DNA of 64,000 bases from Pycnococcus provasolii (Eukaryota; Chlorophyta; Pseudoscourfieldiophyceae; Pseudoscourfieldiales; Pycnococcaceae), in assembly GCA_938743325.2 (NCBI GenBank), contig OW568865.1, positions 1,173,770 through 1,237,769 on the forward strand, in the 5' to 3' direction. How positions within the stretch are numbered: the first letter of the stretch is position 1; every line of letters begins with the position of its first letter. The translations under genes and the position numbers were made by a program. The notes beneath the pieces were generated by a model. That model was not told the origin of the DNA and searched no databases. It saw only the letters and a list, made by a program, of their open reading frames with translations. Below are positions 21,193 through 30,602 of this stretch, piece by piece.

Positions 21193-22509
21193 TCACGCAT
21201 TCTCCTCCTCCTCCTCCTCCTCCTCCTCCTCGTCGCGATGTCTTCGCCGCGCGCGTGGTGGCATCAGAGGCGCGGTCGCGTTGTGTATTCTCATGTGCGG
21301 GAACGTGCGCGACATCAGCAGGTACATGTAATACGTAGCGTCGAAGCTGTGAGCACCTCGACGAGGCTCCTCGTTGTCGAAGTAGTGGTAGCGCATCTTC
21401 TGACCCGCGAGGTTGTCCGTCCAAGGATCGAATCCGTACATGTCCACGCTCTCGCAAACGGCAAGGTTGAAAAGAATGCCGTAAAGCCCACTCATCGGCT
21501 TCTCTCCCAAGAAACACCCAAACTCGTGCCTCTCGAGGCTGCTCTGCAGCCGGTCGTAGATCATATGAGCGCGAACGAAAAACTGAGGAGAGAAGAGCAG
21601 CACGTTGACGTAAGGATACTTCTCCCGGATCGAAATGAACGTGTCCTTGAGCTTCAGCGGCTCGAACAGCACGTACGTCGCGAGCGGGTCGCGCCATCGC
21701 CAGCCAGCCTCGTCCTTCGCAAGGCTGTGCGCGAACTTAGCGTTCAGGCTCTCGTACGTCGTTCGATTTCCCACCCAAGTCGAGAAGTCGCGCGTTGGCG
21801 CTTGGTTGAACCGGTACACCATGTCGTGCTGCTCAATCTCCACGCCAAAAGCTGGCTTCGCGTATCTGAGCGTTCCCGAGTTTCCGACGATGGCGCACTT
21901 GCGATACGTCAGTGTCGGACACTTCTCAGGAAGCTTGACGAACATCTCCTCCGGGACGCTGTACACCTCCACCTCGTCTCCTTGGCGGTAGACGACGTGA
22001 TCTCCGCCGCTCTTCTGCACGTCGCGTTGCGTGAGGAAGGGGCATCCCGCGTCCGACCGCGTTCCCGCCTCGAGGTCCTCGACAACGCGTTCAAGCAGCT
22101 CGTTGCCGAGCACTTCAAGTCTGTCGACGGAGCAGTCCGTGCCGCCGTACTGCGCCTTGCAGAGGCACGCCCCTCCGACGCACTCGCCTCTTCCGCTGCA
22201 CTCGTTTGGACACCACGCGAACGAGCAGTCCGTTCCCCAGTACCCTTCGTCGCATACGCACGACCCCGCGACGCACCGGCCGTGCAGCCTGCACGTGGCC
22301 GGGCACTCCGCGGCCGCCGCCGCACATCGCGACGAGGCGACGTCGCCTGGCGGCCTTGCGACGATGCGCCACGTGAGGAGAGCTAGCGTGAGGCTTGCGA
22401 CTGCGTGCACGACGCGGAAGGCTGTGTTAGCTGTGCCTGCGTTGTGCGATGCGCCTGCTGTGTTGTGTTGTGGCGCGTGCCTGCGAGGCAGCAGCGGCTG
22501 TGGCGCCAT
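21193..22509 (-). CDS. GT29 sialyltransferase-like protein with EGF-type repeats
   Basis: 438 residues from the ATG at 22509 (an upstream in-frame ATG at 22557 adds 16). Type II Golgi layout: short cytosolic N-terminus, one membrane anchor (about 32-50), then two tenascin-type EGF modules (C69 to C126), then a GT29-like catalytic domain. Sialylmotif L starts at C205 (CAIVGNSGTL ... YRFNQAP). The S-motif region is around G341 (GLYGILFNLAVCESVDMYGF), and the VS histidine is H387 (HSFDATYYMYL). Motif cysteines in L and S are present. GT29 enzymes transfer sialic acid from CMP-sialic acid; in algae the donor may be a related sugar such as Kdo or Dha, so the specificity is open. Having EGF modules between anchor and catalytic domain is unusual for the family. 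The C-terminus ends in a Glu run. Confidence 0.82.
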   Translation of the reverse strand: MAPQPLLPRRHAPQHNTAGASHNAGTANTAFRVVHAVASLTLALLTWRIVARPPGDVASSRCAAAAAECPATCRLHGRCVAGSCVCDEGYWGTDCSFAWCPNECSGRGECVGGACLCKAQYGGTDCSVDRLEVLGNELLERVVEDLEAGTRSDAGCPFLTQRDVQKSGGDHVVYRQGDEVEVYSVPEEMFVKLPEKCPTLTYRKCAIVGNSGTLRYAKPAFGVEIEQHDMVYRFNQAPTRDFSTWVGNRTTYESLNAKFAHSLAKDEAGWRWRDPLATYVLFEPLKLKDTFISIREKYPYVNVLLFSPQFFVRAHMIYDRLQSSLERHEFGCFLGEKPMSGLYGILFNLAVCESVDMYGFDPWTDNLAGQKMRYHYFDNEEPRRGAHSFDATYYMYLLMSRTFPHMRIHNATAPLMPPRARRRHRDEEEEEEEEEENA

Positions 22510-23082
22510 GATGAAGCTTTCTTCTCTCTGGGGTAAGGTAGTATCGGATCGGCCCACCTAGGCCCAGGGGACCCCCTTCGAAGAAACAGGCCGGTGCGGA
22601 GAGGACAGAGGAAAGGGAAAGGTGAGGGAAGTCCTGAGGAGGAAAGGGAGAGAGAGAAAACCTGAAGGCAATGGACTCTAGGCAATGGGGGCAACATAAT
22701 CAGCAACATCAGCAACGTCGCGTCTCTACGATAGGAAGGCCTATGATAGCCTGCTAACCCTAACCCTAACCCTAACCCTAACCCTAACCCTAACCACTCT
22801 ACCCTAACCACTCTACCCTAACCACTCTACCCTAGTCTATGGAATAATAACAAGCCCGTGTATGTACATACCAACCCCGAATAATGAATGTTTCCTTTCC
22901 TGTTTTTCGGGGTTTGTCCATTTCGTCGTCGCGTCCCAGCAGGCAGCCTTTCTCTGGTCCACCCAAAAAGAAAAGGCGTTTCCTTCCCCTTTGTCCTCCG
23001 TGGCACTTTCATTTCCATAAAATAAGATAGATAAATAACCTGCTTGCTTGCTGGCTTGTTTGTATCATTATTAATATAGTAT
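22510..23082. other. Divergent promoter spacer, sialyltransferase-like / SLC25 carrier
   Basis: Contains TGGGCC-type boxes just upstream of the minus gene (about 22551-22576), the telomeric array at 22754-22794 and a derived 14-bp tandem after it. From 22836 on it is AT-richer. No gene is seen. Confidence 0.5.
22754..22835 (-). repeat. Interstitial telomeric repeat grading into a 14-bp tandem
   Basis: About six and a half CCCTAA units (22754-22794) are followed by three copies of a 14-base unit, CCACTCTACCCTAA, to 22835. Each copy includes one telomeric unit, as if the array had been copied with flanking bases. Confidence 0.9.
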
Positions 23083-24006
23083 ATGGCGTCGCAGCTCATC
23101 GAGGCGTGCGCGGGTGCGACGGGCGCGCTCGTATCCACGTGGGCGCTCTACCCCATTGACACGCTCAAAACGCGACTCCAGGCGGAACTCGGAGGCTCGG
23201 GCGCGCTCAGCTACTTCGACAAACGACTCTACGCAGGACTGTTTAACGGAATTGGAATGAAGAGCGTGCAGATTGTCGCGTCGTCGTTCACGTTCTTCTA
23301 CACATACGAACACCTCAAGGCGCTCGTCGAAAAGAGAAGTACGGGAAAGGCGAGGAAAATGAGCGCGACGACGAACGTCGCCATCGCGACTCTAGCGGGG
23401 ATGGTGAACGTCCTCGTCACTATGCCACTCGACACCATCGCCACGAGATACCAGTGCAGGGATAACAAAGCTTCTTCGGCAAGTGAGAAGAAAAAGGACG
23501 ACAGTGCCACAAATGGGACGAGCGTGGAGAAGGAGAAGGACGGCGCGCTCTACCGCGGACTTCTCATCAGCCTGTTTTTGTCAATTAACCCCGGGGTGAA
23601 CTTCACAGTATTTGAGCAGCTCAAGAGACACCACCAGGAACGCCTGCGCGTCAAGCTGGGACGGCCACCTGGGCGGTCGCCTCCCCAGCTCTCAGCAAAG
23701 GCTTCGTTCGTCCTCGGCGCGCTGGCAAAGTGCATAGCGACGTTGACGACGTACCCAGCCATCCGCACGAAAGTGCTTCTTCAAGGTCCAGGTGGGCACA
23801 GGTATAAGGGTTCGAACGACCTCGAGCGTGCCATCGACGCATTTCGGCAAGTGCTGCATTTTGAGGGCGTCACAGGGCTGTACAAAGGGGCGCAGCCGCA
23901 GCTCCTCAAGACGGTGTTCGCAGCAGCGCTCATGCTTATGATCAAGGAGAAAATCAGCGCGGCGCAGAAGATGGCGCTCAGGCAGCTCACAGCAAGCAAG
24001 CAGTAG
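23083..24006 (+). CDS. Mitochondrial carrier family (SLC25) protein, peroxisomal-type
   Basis: 307 residues with the three-fold carrier repeat. Signature motifs: PIDTLKTR at P24, PLDTIATR at P115 and a weaker PAIRTKVLL at P225, each preceded by a hydrophobic helix. The middle repeat includes a charged insert (about 128-150, EKKKDDSATN...). The INPGVNFTVFEQLK segment resembles the NPAIQYTVFDQLK of peroxisomal adenine nucleotide/NAD carriers (PMP34, PNC, PXN). I therefore lean to a peroxisomal nucleotide or cofactor carrier, though the mitochondrial inner membrane cannot be excluded. Start ATG lies directly at the first helix. Confidence 0.85.
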   Translation: MASQLIEACAGATGALVSTWALYPIDTLKTRLQAELGGSGALSYFDKRLYAGLFNGIGMKSVQIVASSFTFFYTYEHLKALVEKRSTGKARKMSATTNVAIATLAGMVNVLVTMPLDTIATRYQCRDNKASSASEKKKDDSATNGTSVEKEKDGALYRGLLISLFLSINPGVNFTVFEQLKRHHQERLRVKLGRPPGRSPPQLSAKASFVLGALAKCIATLTTYPAIRTKVLLQGPGGHRYKGSNDLERAIDAFRQVLHFEGVTGLYKGAQPQLLKTVFAAALMLMIKEKISAAQKMALRQLTASKQ

Positions 24007-24292
24007 ATTAATTCAACCGTCAGTAGTTCTTTTTATATTATAAAAAAGAAAGCAAAAGGGCCTAGTTAGGAGTAGGAACCTAGAAATGATTTGTAACAAC
24101 AGCGCAGATTTGTTTGGTTCAATCCTTCCAGGTATTTTTCTAAAAATAGCGTTGCAAAGTGCTTTTGGAGAAGAAAAATTGTACCGGCGCACGTCATTAC
24201 AAGCACACACACACACCAGAAAATAAAATTCCTCATGCTCCTGTTCTGTCCCACAGCCACCGCTTTCATGGTTTTTTTTTGGCCATCGTCAT

Positions 24293-26032
24293 CTAACCCT
24301 CTTCCTCTGTCGGCATCGTCTCGGCATCTGGCCGCGTTGGCAGCTCCGAGCTCTCGACGAGCGCGGCATCGAACTCCGCAGCCACCGGCGGGGGCGGAAC
24401 TGGAACGAAGGGCGCGTTCTTGATGCCATAGCCCACGTAGACGTTGGCGAAGGTATTGCCAAGCGCGACCGCTGCTGCGCCAGGCCACAGCAGCGACTTG
24501 ACGCCTCCCACCTTGAACTTAACACCAGGCACCATGCTCGATGTCACAACCGACCAGGGTGCACCACCCTCCTCACCAGGCACCAACCGCGCGTAGTCTC
24601 CGGAAACGTCGTCGTACGCCTCAGTGAGCGCCGTGAGCATTGGCGGTGACACCTCCGGCTCCTCCGGCTCGGCGGGCTCCTCACCCTCCGCCGGCTCCGG
24701 CGGCGGGAACACGAAAGCCTCAACTCGGCCTTGCGCCTTGACGTGCGGGTAGCGATAGCACCATGATGCGACATCCTCGTACGTCTCTGGTGCCGCGAAC
24801 TCCTCCGTCTTCGCAACGGACGTTCCCTCGTCACCCTCGAGCTGGAAGAAGCCGACGGGGCACACCACGGTGGAGGCGGCGATGCGCGCGATCTGTGCAC
24901 GCAGGTACATGGCCTCGCGGCCGGGGAAGAGCGGGTAGGCGGAAACGTGCGCGTCGAGGTCGCCAGTCAGAAACTTTTTGATTTGACGTGCGCAGACAAT
25001 CGCAGCCGGCGTTGTGTCAGGCAGCTGCACAGGTTTGTCTCCAAGGCGCGTCGTGACGAAGTACGTGTAGGCGTTCACGCCCGAGTTCACCTCCGTGGGC
25101 ACGACGCCCTCGGGAGTCTCCTCCTCCGGCGTCGCCGGCTCCTTAAGTGTCGTCTCGAAGACGTAGTAGTCTGCGTGCGTTCCGAGCATCTTTCCAAAGA
25201 ATCGGACGGTGGCCACCTTGACGACAGGGTCCTCTCCCAGCGCCTTGACGGCGAGCATGACACGGTACATCTCACTCCTCGAGAGGCCGACGCCGCACGC
25301 CTCGAAGAGGCTGGCGTCCGTCATAACGTTCTCCGTCTCATACTCGTTCGGCGGCTCGGCAGCCTCCGGCTCTCCCGTCTCCGGGTTGATCGGCGGCTCC
25401 GGCGCCGAGAAGAGCGAGGCTGTGGTGGCGGCGTGCGTCTCTTTCAGCGTCGGCAGCAGCACAGGCGTCTCCTTGACGTCGAGAGCAAGCTTCTTTGTCA
25501 GCACGGAGTACTCGAAGAGGTCCACCGGCTTGTCCGGCTTCTCTTGCAGCAGCTGTTGGTTATTTTTGGGTGTGGAGAGAGTGGAAGAGTGTGTGTGTGA
25601 TGTTGTTTGTGAGTGTACGTTGTGCACGTCGTTGCTTGCGTATACACGCCTTCTCTCTCTCCCCTTTTTTTCCGTCGGCTGACACCTTGCGGCAAGCCTC
25701 GCGCATTTACGGACAGTCTGCTCGTGCATACGCGTTGAGCAAAAACTGTTGTGCATCCGTCGTTCGCTCGTTCGCACGTTCCCGAGGCGGCCGCACCACT
25801 CCCTCCTTCTCTCCCTTTCTTTCTTTCTCTCTTTCTTTCTCTCTCTCTCTCTTTCTCTCTCTCTCCCTAGTGCACCGTCACGTACCTTGGAGAGCACGTC
25901 CGTGAGGTGGTCGTAGACGTTACCTCCAGCGTCTGAGGCTGCTTTTTGCAGGTACGCGAGCGCCGCGGGCACCTTGTCCTGCGCGTTGGTTCCTGCCACC
26001 TCAATGGCTGGCTCAGGCGCGGGTTCGGCCAT
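24293..26032 (-). CDS. Radial spoke head protein RSP4/6 (RSPH4A/RSPH6A family), one intron
   Basis: A component of the radial spoke head in motile 9+2 flagella. Exons 26032-25886 (49 residues) and 25552-24293 (419 residues) give 468 residues, normal for the family. Splicing joins YDHLTDVLSK directly to LLQEKPDKPVDLFEYSVL, the conserved start of RSP4/6. Later family blocks are present, including LFEACGVGLSRSEMYRVMLAVKAL, RFFGKMLGTHADYYV, the YFVTTRLGD segment and the QIARIAASTVVCPVGFF segment. Glu/Pro-rich linkers separate blocks, and the C-terminus ends PTEEEG. It is transcribed away from RSP14 across a 1.1-kb shared upstream space. Confidence 0.92.
   Translation of the reverse strand: MAEPAPEPAIEVAGTNAQDKVPAALAYLQKAASDAGGNVYDHLTDVLSKVRDGALGRERERERERKKERKKERERRREWCGRLGNVRTSERRMHNSFCSTRMHEQTVRKCARLAARCQPTEKKGRERRRVYASNDVHNVHSQTTSHTHSSTLSTPKNNQQLLQEKPDKPVDLFEYSVLTKKLALDVKETPVLLPTLKETHAATTASLFSAPEPPINPETGEPEAAEPPNEYETENVMTDASLFEACGVGLSRSEMYRVMLAVKALGEDPVVKVATVRFFGKMLGTHADYYVFETTLKEPATPEEETPEGVVPTEVNSGVNAYTYFVTTRLGDKPVQLPDTTPAAIVCARQIKKFLTGDLDAHVSAYPLFPGREAMYLRAQIARIAASTVVCPVGFFQLEGDEGTSVAKTEEFAAPETYEDVASWCYRYPHVKAQGRVEAFVFPPPEPAEGEEPAEPEEPEVSPPMLTALTEAYDDVSGDYARLVPGEEGGAPWSVVTSSMVPGVKFKVGGVKSLLWPGAAAVALGNTFANVYVGYGIKNAPFVPVPPPPVAAEFDAALVESSELPTRPDAETMPTEEEG
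25553..25885 (-). other. Intron of RSP4/6 (length divisible by three, no in-frame stop)
   Basis: 333 bases, donor AAG|GTACGT, acceptor CCAACAG|CTG. It carries a GA/GAAA-rich tract (about 25800-25866) and stays open in the exon frame. Retention would therefore insert 111 mostly charged residues. Confidence 0.85.
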
Positions 26033-27143
26033 GGCTGTGGTACGTGTGTCTTAAGGTCCGAGCAGGGGAGCTCGTGGGAGGAGAGGGGGACGGGACGGTG
26101 CGGACCCCAACTGGGACGACGACGACGACGAGGAGAGAGAGAGAGGGAGGTTAACAGAGGACAGAGGACAGGGAGGAGGGCGAGTACCTTCTCCTTCAGC
26201 ACCTACCAGGACAGGAGATGGTCTCGAGGACCTTCTCTTCCTTCCCCTGAGACGCACTCACTCACTCACTCGTCCTCTCCTCTCCCCTCCTCTCCTCTTC
26301 GTCGACGGCCTTCTTCCTACCGTAGCGCCTCTGGGTTGCTGTTTTCTTTGTTCTGTTCTGTTCTGTTCTGTTCTGTTCTGTTCTGTTCGGTGTGGCGTTG
26401 GTTGGGGGTGGCGTGTCGTTGGGTGGGGCCCATCACTGCCATCGCTAAGTACCGTGTGTCGTGTGTCGTGTGTCGTGTGTTAGCGTTGTTGGCGGGCCCC
26501 CTCCCCCCTCCACGGAGAGTCTCTCCCTCCCTCGATCGTGCCTCGTGGCCTTCGTGGGTCCCATCCCAAAGGGGAGCAAAGGGTCGGCTGATCGGTACCT
26601 GTACCGTACCACAGGAGTGCAGAGTCCATCCCACCCAGGAAGGAAGGAAGGAAGGAAGGAGCACAGAGGACATCAGGGAAAGAGTGTGTACCTTTATGTA
26701 GAGCATGTACTGTGTAGAGGGGATTGGAGACGAGTGTGCAGTAGTTCTTACCGGTAAGGTTAACCGGACTCCTCCTCGAGGCGCGATGCCACTATGCGAG
26801 ATGCCAGTGGAGGGAGGAGGGAGAGACCGATGAGCGACGGCTGATCCCTCTCCTCTCCTCTGCTCTCCTCTCTGGCATCTCGGCTTTTTCTTCCTTGCTA
26901 CCGGCTCGCTTCCAGCCTCCAGCAGGAGAGGGTCAACGGCGCCACCGGTCGGCCTGGCCTGGCTGCTGCGCAAGGACGTCCTGGCTCGCTGGTCGGCCCC
27001 GGCCCGCCCCGGTCGGGGGGTGCGAGGGCGGAGTGGGGACCCCTCTCTTGGTCCGCCCTGTAGTAGCAGTTCGCCGTGTCGCGCGCCAGAGGAGCACGAC
27101 CTCGCGACTGACCTCGCAACCTCGCGACTCACCTTACCTTAAC
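26033..27143. promoter_or_regulatory. Shared 5' region of the radial spoke genes RSP4/6 and RSP14
   Basis: 1.1 kb between two divergent start codons. It contains a TTCTG pentamer run (about 26342-26388), CACT and AAGG tetramer runs (about 26257-26272 and 26638-26660), GTGTC repeats at about 26456-26478 and GGGCCC boxes. Open frames cross it on both strands but have no recognisable protein character. One is an in-frame extension of RSP14 back to 26895. Confidence 0.5.
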
Positions 27144-28313
27144 ATGGACGCCTTCGGCGGACGGCCAGGCACGGCCCAGTCCGCGTACGGGCAGTTCGAC
27201 GTCGCGTTCGACCCCGTGCTCGCGAACGCCGAGCACATCGCGCTGTTCCAGACGCAGGACAACCCAAAGCCGCAAGGAAAGTACGTCATCACGCGAGGGT
27301 TCGAGAAGTTCGCCTTCCCGAAGATTGTCGACAAAATCTCAGACGAAGACCTCATCATCAAGCGCAAGGCGCTGCTTGCAGCGTGCGAGCTGCTGAACAC
27401 GGGCGAGGCGCGCGTGCAGTGCGTCGGAGCGGGAATCGTGCCCGCGCTCACAAAGTGCCTCACGCACGAGGATGCGACGGTACGTGAGCGCACGGCGGCG
27501 TGCCTCGAGCTCATTGCCGTCAACGACCAAGGGTGCGAGGAGCTGCTCGCGTGCGGCAGCGTCGGCGCGCTTTGCGACCTGCTGCGCGACGTGGAACGGC
27601 ACCCGGAGGATGACGTGCGCAACTCGGCATACTCCGCGCTCGTTGAGGCGAGCCGCACGGACCGAGTGCGTCTTGAGCTCGTCGAGGATAAGCGTATGCT
27701 CAAGTGGCTCGTGGAGAGCGGCCTTAAGGGCGAGTCGCCGCAGCCAGCCATGGCATTAGAGCTTATGCGGTGTGCCATGATGTGTACCAAGTCGGAGGCC
27801 GCACTCGAGCAGCTGCTTGGCTGCGGCGGTGTGGCCGCGGTGGCTCCGTTGCTTACGGGCGACTACGAGGTGCGAGAGTGCGCGAGCCTTGTGATTAACC
27901 TGCTGTGCGTGCCATTCGAGGGCAAGACGGCGGCCACAGAAGCTGGGGCTGTCCCGCTTCTCGTTGATTTGCTTTCTGACCACCCGCTGAGCGTGACGTC
28001 CGCCGCCGCGGCGGCTCTCACGACGCTGACAGTTGACATTCCGGCGAAGAAGGCGATGGTGGAGTGCGGCGGGGTTGCGCCGCTCGCCATGCTGCTCGAC
28101 GTTGAGGACGAGAAGCTCATCGTCAACGTGCTTCTCCTCGTCACGAGCATTGCGGAGGATCCAGAGGGACGACGTCAATTGCAAGCTTGCTTGCAACGCA
28201 TTCGCAACATCCAACTAGCGACACCAAGCGCTCTCATCGAACGGTGTGCCGCGCATGCCGTGCGCCAGGTGATGTTCAACCACCTCCCGCACGCGCACTT
28301 GCCGACAAGCTAA
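27144..28313 (+). CDS. Radial spoke protein RSP14 (RSPH14/RTDR1-like), ARM-repeat
   Basis: 389 residues built of armadillo-type helical repeats. After a short N-terminal region (ITRGFEKFAFPKIVDKIS) come repeats such as KALLAACELLNTG, IVPALTKCLTHEDATVRERTA, VGALCDLLRDVE and GGVAPLAMLLDVED. The sequence and order match RSPH14, the ARM-repeat protein of the radial spoke stalk and neck. ARM proteins can be confused with one another, so the exact identity is slightly less sure than the fold. The partner gene RSP4/6 upstream supports it. The start is the ATG at 27144, after ACCTTAAC; the open frame continues upstream but is compositionally unlike the protein. Confidence 0.82.
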   Translation: MDAFGGRPGTAQSAYGQFDVAFDPVLANAEHIALFQTQDNPKPQGKYVITRGFEKFAFPKIVDKISDEDLIIKRKALLAACELLNTGEARVQCVGAGIVPALTKCLTHEDATVRERTAACLELIAVNDQGCEELLACGSVGALCDLLRDVERHPEDDVRNSAYSALVEASRTDRVRLELVEDKRMLKWLVESGLKGESPQPAMALELMRCAMMCTKSEAALEQLLGCGGVAAVAPLLTGDYEVRECASLVINLLCVPFEGKTAATEAGAVPLLVDLLSDHPLSVTSAAAAALTTLTVDIPAKKAMVECGGVAPLAMLLDVEDEKLIVNVLLLVTSIAEDPEGRRQLQACLQRIRNIQLATPSALIERCAAHAVRQVMFNHLPHAHLPTS

Positions 28314-28455
28314 AGCTGTAACAAGGAAAAACAAAATTTACCCCCAAACATTTTTCGCGTCGCGCTACCGCCACCACCACTTCCTCGCCGGCAACACGAC
28401 ACGGCTGACGGGGGTGGAGGATGGTGAATAGACGAGGTACACTTATTTTAGCTAT

Positions 28456-29178
28456 TTACAACACAGGTGTTTTGTGGTCAAGGATCATAATGAGCTGTTC
28501 GCACGCGCGCCGTTCCGCCTGTGCCTCCGCGGGGTGCGCACCACGGAGGAGTCCCCGTGCCGTGTCTCCAGCCCCCGCTTCGGCGACGCTTTCGCGGTCG
28601 ACATATGCGATGGCACGCAACAGGCGTAGCCACTCGAGTCGGACGCGACCTGGCGGAGGAGCGCCCCCGGCGAGCACGCGCAGGAGCGCAACCTTCGCGT
28701 CTCCGTGGCCGTGTGTCTTGCGGCTCGCCATGGCAGTTCCCAGGTGCGCAGCCGTGTCAGGCTGGTCAAGCAGCACGAGTCCCGTGACGACGTGGAAGAC
28801 AGCCGCCGCCTCCTCGTCGGAAGCCGCGTCTCCGTGAGCGTCAAGTGCGTCGAGCAGAGCCGGCGCGAGTCTGAATGGCAGCGCGTGCAGCGCCTCGAGC
28901 ATGGCGACGAGCGCGCTTCCTCCCTCCGAAGCGTCGCGCAGCACCGCCGCCAGAGCGTGCAGTGCGCGCAGTCTCCTCGCGGAGAGCGGCTTGGAGACGG
29001 CGCGCGCGCACGCGAGCATGACGTAGGAGCACCGCCGTGCAATGGCGTCGTGCTCGAGCTTGGATGCGAGCGCGGCTGAGAGCGCGTCGTGACGAGTTGA
29101 GGATGAGGCTCTGTCTTCGTTGTCCTCGTCTTCGCCGCCCCTTCTCAACAGGCACTCCTTCACAGACGTGAGCGCCAT
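28456..29178 (-). CDS. Unknown alpha-helical protein
   Basis: I do not recognise this 240-residue protein. It is Ala- and Leu-rich and predicted to be almost wholly helical, with repeated patterns such as LHALAAVLRDA, LVAMLEALHALP and APALLDALDAHG. This would suit an ARM/HEAT-like or other alpha-solenoid fold. The first ~30 residues are acidic and polar. There are no membrane segments or catalytic motifs. It is convergent with RSP14 (142 bases) and shares a 250-base upstream space, holding a telomeric repeat, with the F-box gene. Confidence 0.6.
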   Translation of the reverse strand: MALTSVKECLLRRGGEDEDNEDRASSSTRHDALSAALASKLEHDAIARRCSYVMLACARAVSKPLSARRLRALHALAAVLRDASEGGSALVAMLEALHALPFRLAPALLDALDAHGDAASDEEAAAVFHVVTGLVLLDQPDTAAHLGTAMASRKTHGHGDAKVALLRVLAGGAPPPGRVRLEWLRLLRAIAYVDRESVAEAGAGDTARGLLRGAHPAEAQAERRACEQLIMILDHKTPVL

Positions 29179-29205
29179 CGACGTGGGGGTGGAAATGGGA
29201 GGGAG

Positions 29206-29231
29206 TAACCCTAACCCTAACCCTAACCCTA
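29206..29231 (-). repeat. Interstitial telomeric repeat
   Basis: Just over four CCCTAA units, only 28 bases from the start codon of the minus-strand gene and about 200 from the F-box gene. Confidence 0.93.
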
Positions 29232-29428
29232 TGACGACATCGGATTTCGGTTAGGCGCGTGACGTCGCCCTGTACTCACGTTCTCGCGCGTTCCCTCGGC
29301 ACCACAAACATCCCCTTGGAGCACTCTCGGACACGCGCCCACTTGCCCTGTTGCGAACCCCACCCACCATAGACACAACATCTTAACCAACTTTACTCGC
29401 CATCGCGCCCACTTGCGCCGCGTTGCTC

Positions 29429-30253
29429 ATGTGCGACGTCGCCGTGTGCCCGCCTGCACTGCCGCCGCACCTCGCGTTCACAGCCACGGCTCCGTCCCCT
29501 CCTCCGGTGGATGTCGCAGTGGCAGCGGGTGCGGGTGGTGCGCTGGGGGTACCAGTGGTAACGCACGACTGGTCCAGTCTCCCGTACGACTGCCTCTCGA
29601 TGGTGCTTCCAAAACTTGACGCGAGAGACCTCATCGCTTGCACGTGCGTCTGCGCGGAGTGGAGAAGAAGCGTGCACGACGACAAGGTGCTGCTTGGAAA
29701 AGTGTACCCCGCGAACGCGCCGGAGATGTCGACGCCGGAGCTGAGGCTGCGCGCGCGCGCGGCGAAGTCTGAAACCTTCCTTCCCATGGTGGTGAAACGC
29801 GGCGCGGAGGTTGGCGGAAACCTGCACTGCATACTCATGGCTGCTCGCATGACGGACTGCGGGTCGCGCGGGTTCCGCTTCTGGCGACTTGCCGCGAAGA
29901 AAGAACACGTCGAGGCGGGCCTGCGCGTGGGAGAGATCTACTACATGGGAACGCACAACCAAGGACGCGACGCGGAGATGGCGGAATTCTTCCTGCAGCG
30001 CGCGCTCAAAATTGCTCTGGCGGCGTCGCCGTCGCCGGCGTCGATGACGGCGGCAGAGAGGATGCGTGTTGGACGTGGGTGTCTGCTTAAAGCTTTCCTC
30101 CACTTGGACGGCGAGGGCGTTCGCGAGGATGCGCAGGAGGCGACGAGGTGGTTCAAACTCGCGTCTGAGCACGGAAATGCCGACGCCGACAGGCAGCTGA
30201 GCACACTGTACTCCACGGGAATGTACGGGTCAAGCTTCAGCATGTGGCGCTGA
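29429..30253 (+). CDS. F-box protein with Sel1-like repeats
   Basis: 274 residues. An F-box lies at about 48-86 (WSSLPYDCLSMVLPKLDARD ... VCAEWRRSV), the Skp1-binding element of SCF ubiquitin ligases. The C-terminal half carries Sel1/TPR-like helical pairs: FWRLAAKKEHVEAGLRVGEI, then a longer repeat ending in EDAQEATRWFKLASEHGNAD and a final RQLSTLYSTG. This combination would recruit substrates to an SCF complex through the repeats; no substrate is evident. The N-terminus is Pro/Ala-rich. The start is the first ATG in frame (29429). Confidence 0.75.
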   Translation: MCDVAVCPPALPPHLAFTATAPSPPPVDVAVAAGAGGALGVPVVTHDWSSLPYDCLSMVLPKLDARDLIACTCVCAEWRRSVHDDKVLLGKVYPANAPEMSTPELRLRARAAKSETFLPMVVKRGAEVGGNLHCILMAARMTDCGSRGFRFWRLAAKKEHVEAGLRVGEIYYMGTHNQGRDAEMAEFFLQRALKIALAASPSPASMTAAERMRVGRGCLLKAFLHLDGEGVREDAQEATRWFKLASEHGNADADRQLSTLYSTGMYGSSFSMWR

Positions 30254-30602
30254 GCCTGAGCAGAGAGACATTCAGCAATACATATCAGGAACAATAAGCG
30301 GCACATTTCCTCACTGCCGTCGAGGACGGAAATAAAAACGGCGGCAAGCCAGGTGGGCGCGGCTCACCATGACCTTATATTGATTCATTCTTTCATATAA
30401 TTCATTCTTTCCATTGATGAAAATAAGTACATTTCCTTTTTTTAACAAAAGGTTGGCCATGTTCCCACAGCTTTTTTTACCTACGCGGGATGGGATGAAG
30501 GCAGTGTGGTATCGTGTGTGCGTGCGCGGCGTGTGTATGGCAACGAAATGCGTTTTTTTTTCTGTGATTCTTACAAAAGCTCAAAGCAGAAAAGAACCCA
30601 AT
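30254..30602. other. Convergent 3' spacer, F-box / coiled-coil genes
   Basis: AT-richer than the genes; includes a direct repeat ATTCATTCTTT at about 30385 and 30402. No gene is seen; likely the two 3'UTRs. Confidence 0.5.

Noticed and set aside
21238-22386. 382-codon open frame antisense to the sialyltransferase-like gene
   Set aside because: Shadow of the real gene, with no motif and a biased Arg/Val composition.
26317-27132. 271-codon minus-strand open frame in the RSP spacer
   Set aside because: Made of simple repeats (for example the TTCTG run read as RTEQN-type peptide) and no recognisable fold.
26895-27143. In-frame upstream extension of RSP14 (83 codons)
   Set aside because: It opens without a good ATG context, is low-complexity Arg/Pro/Gly and unlike the ARM repeats; ATG at 27144 gives the natural family start.
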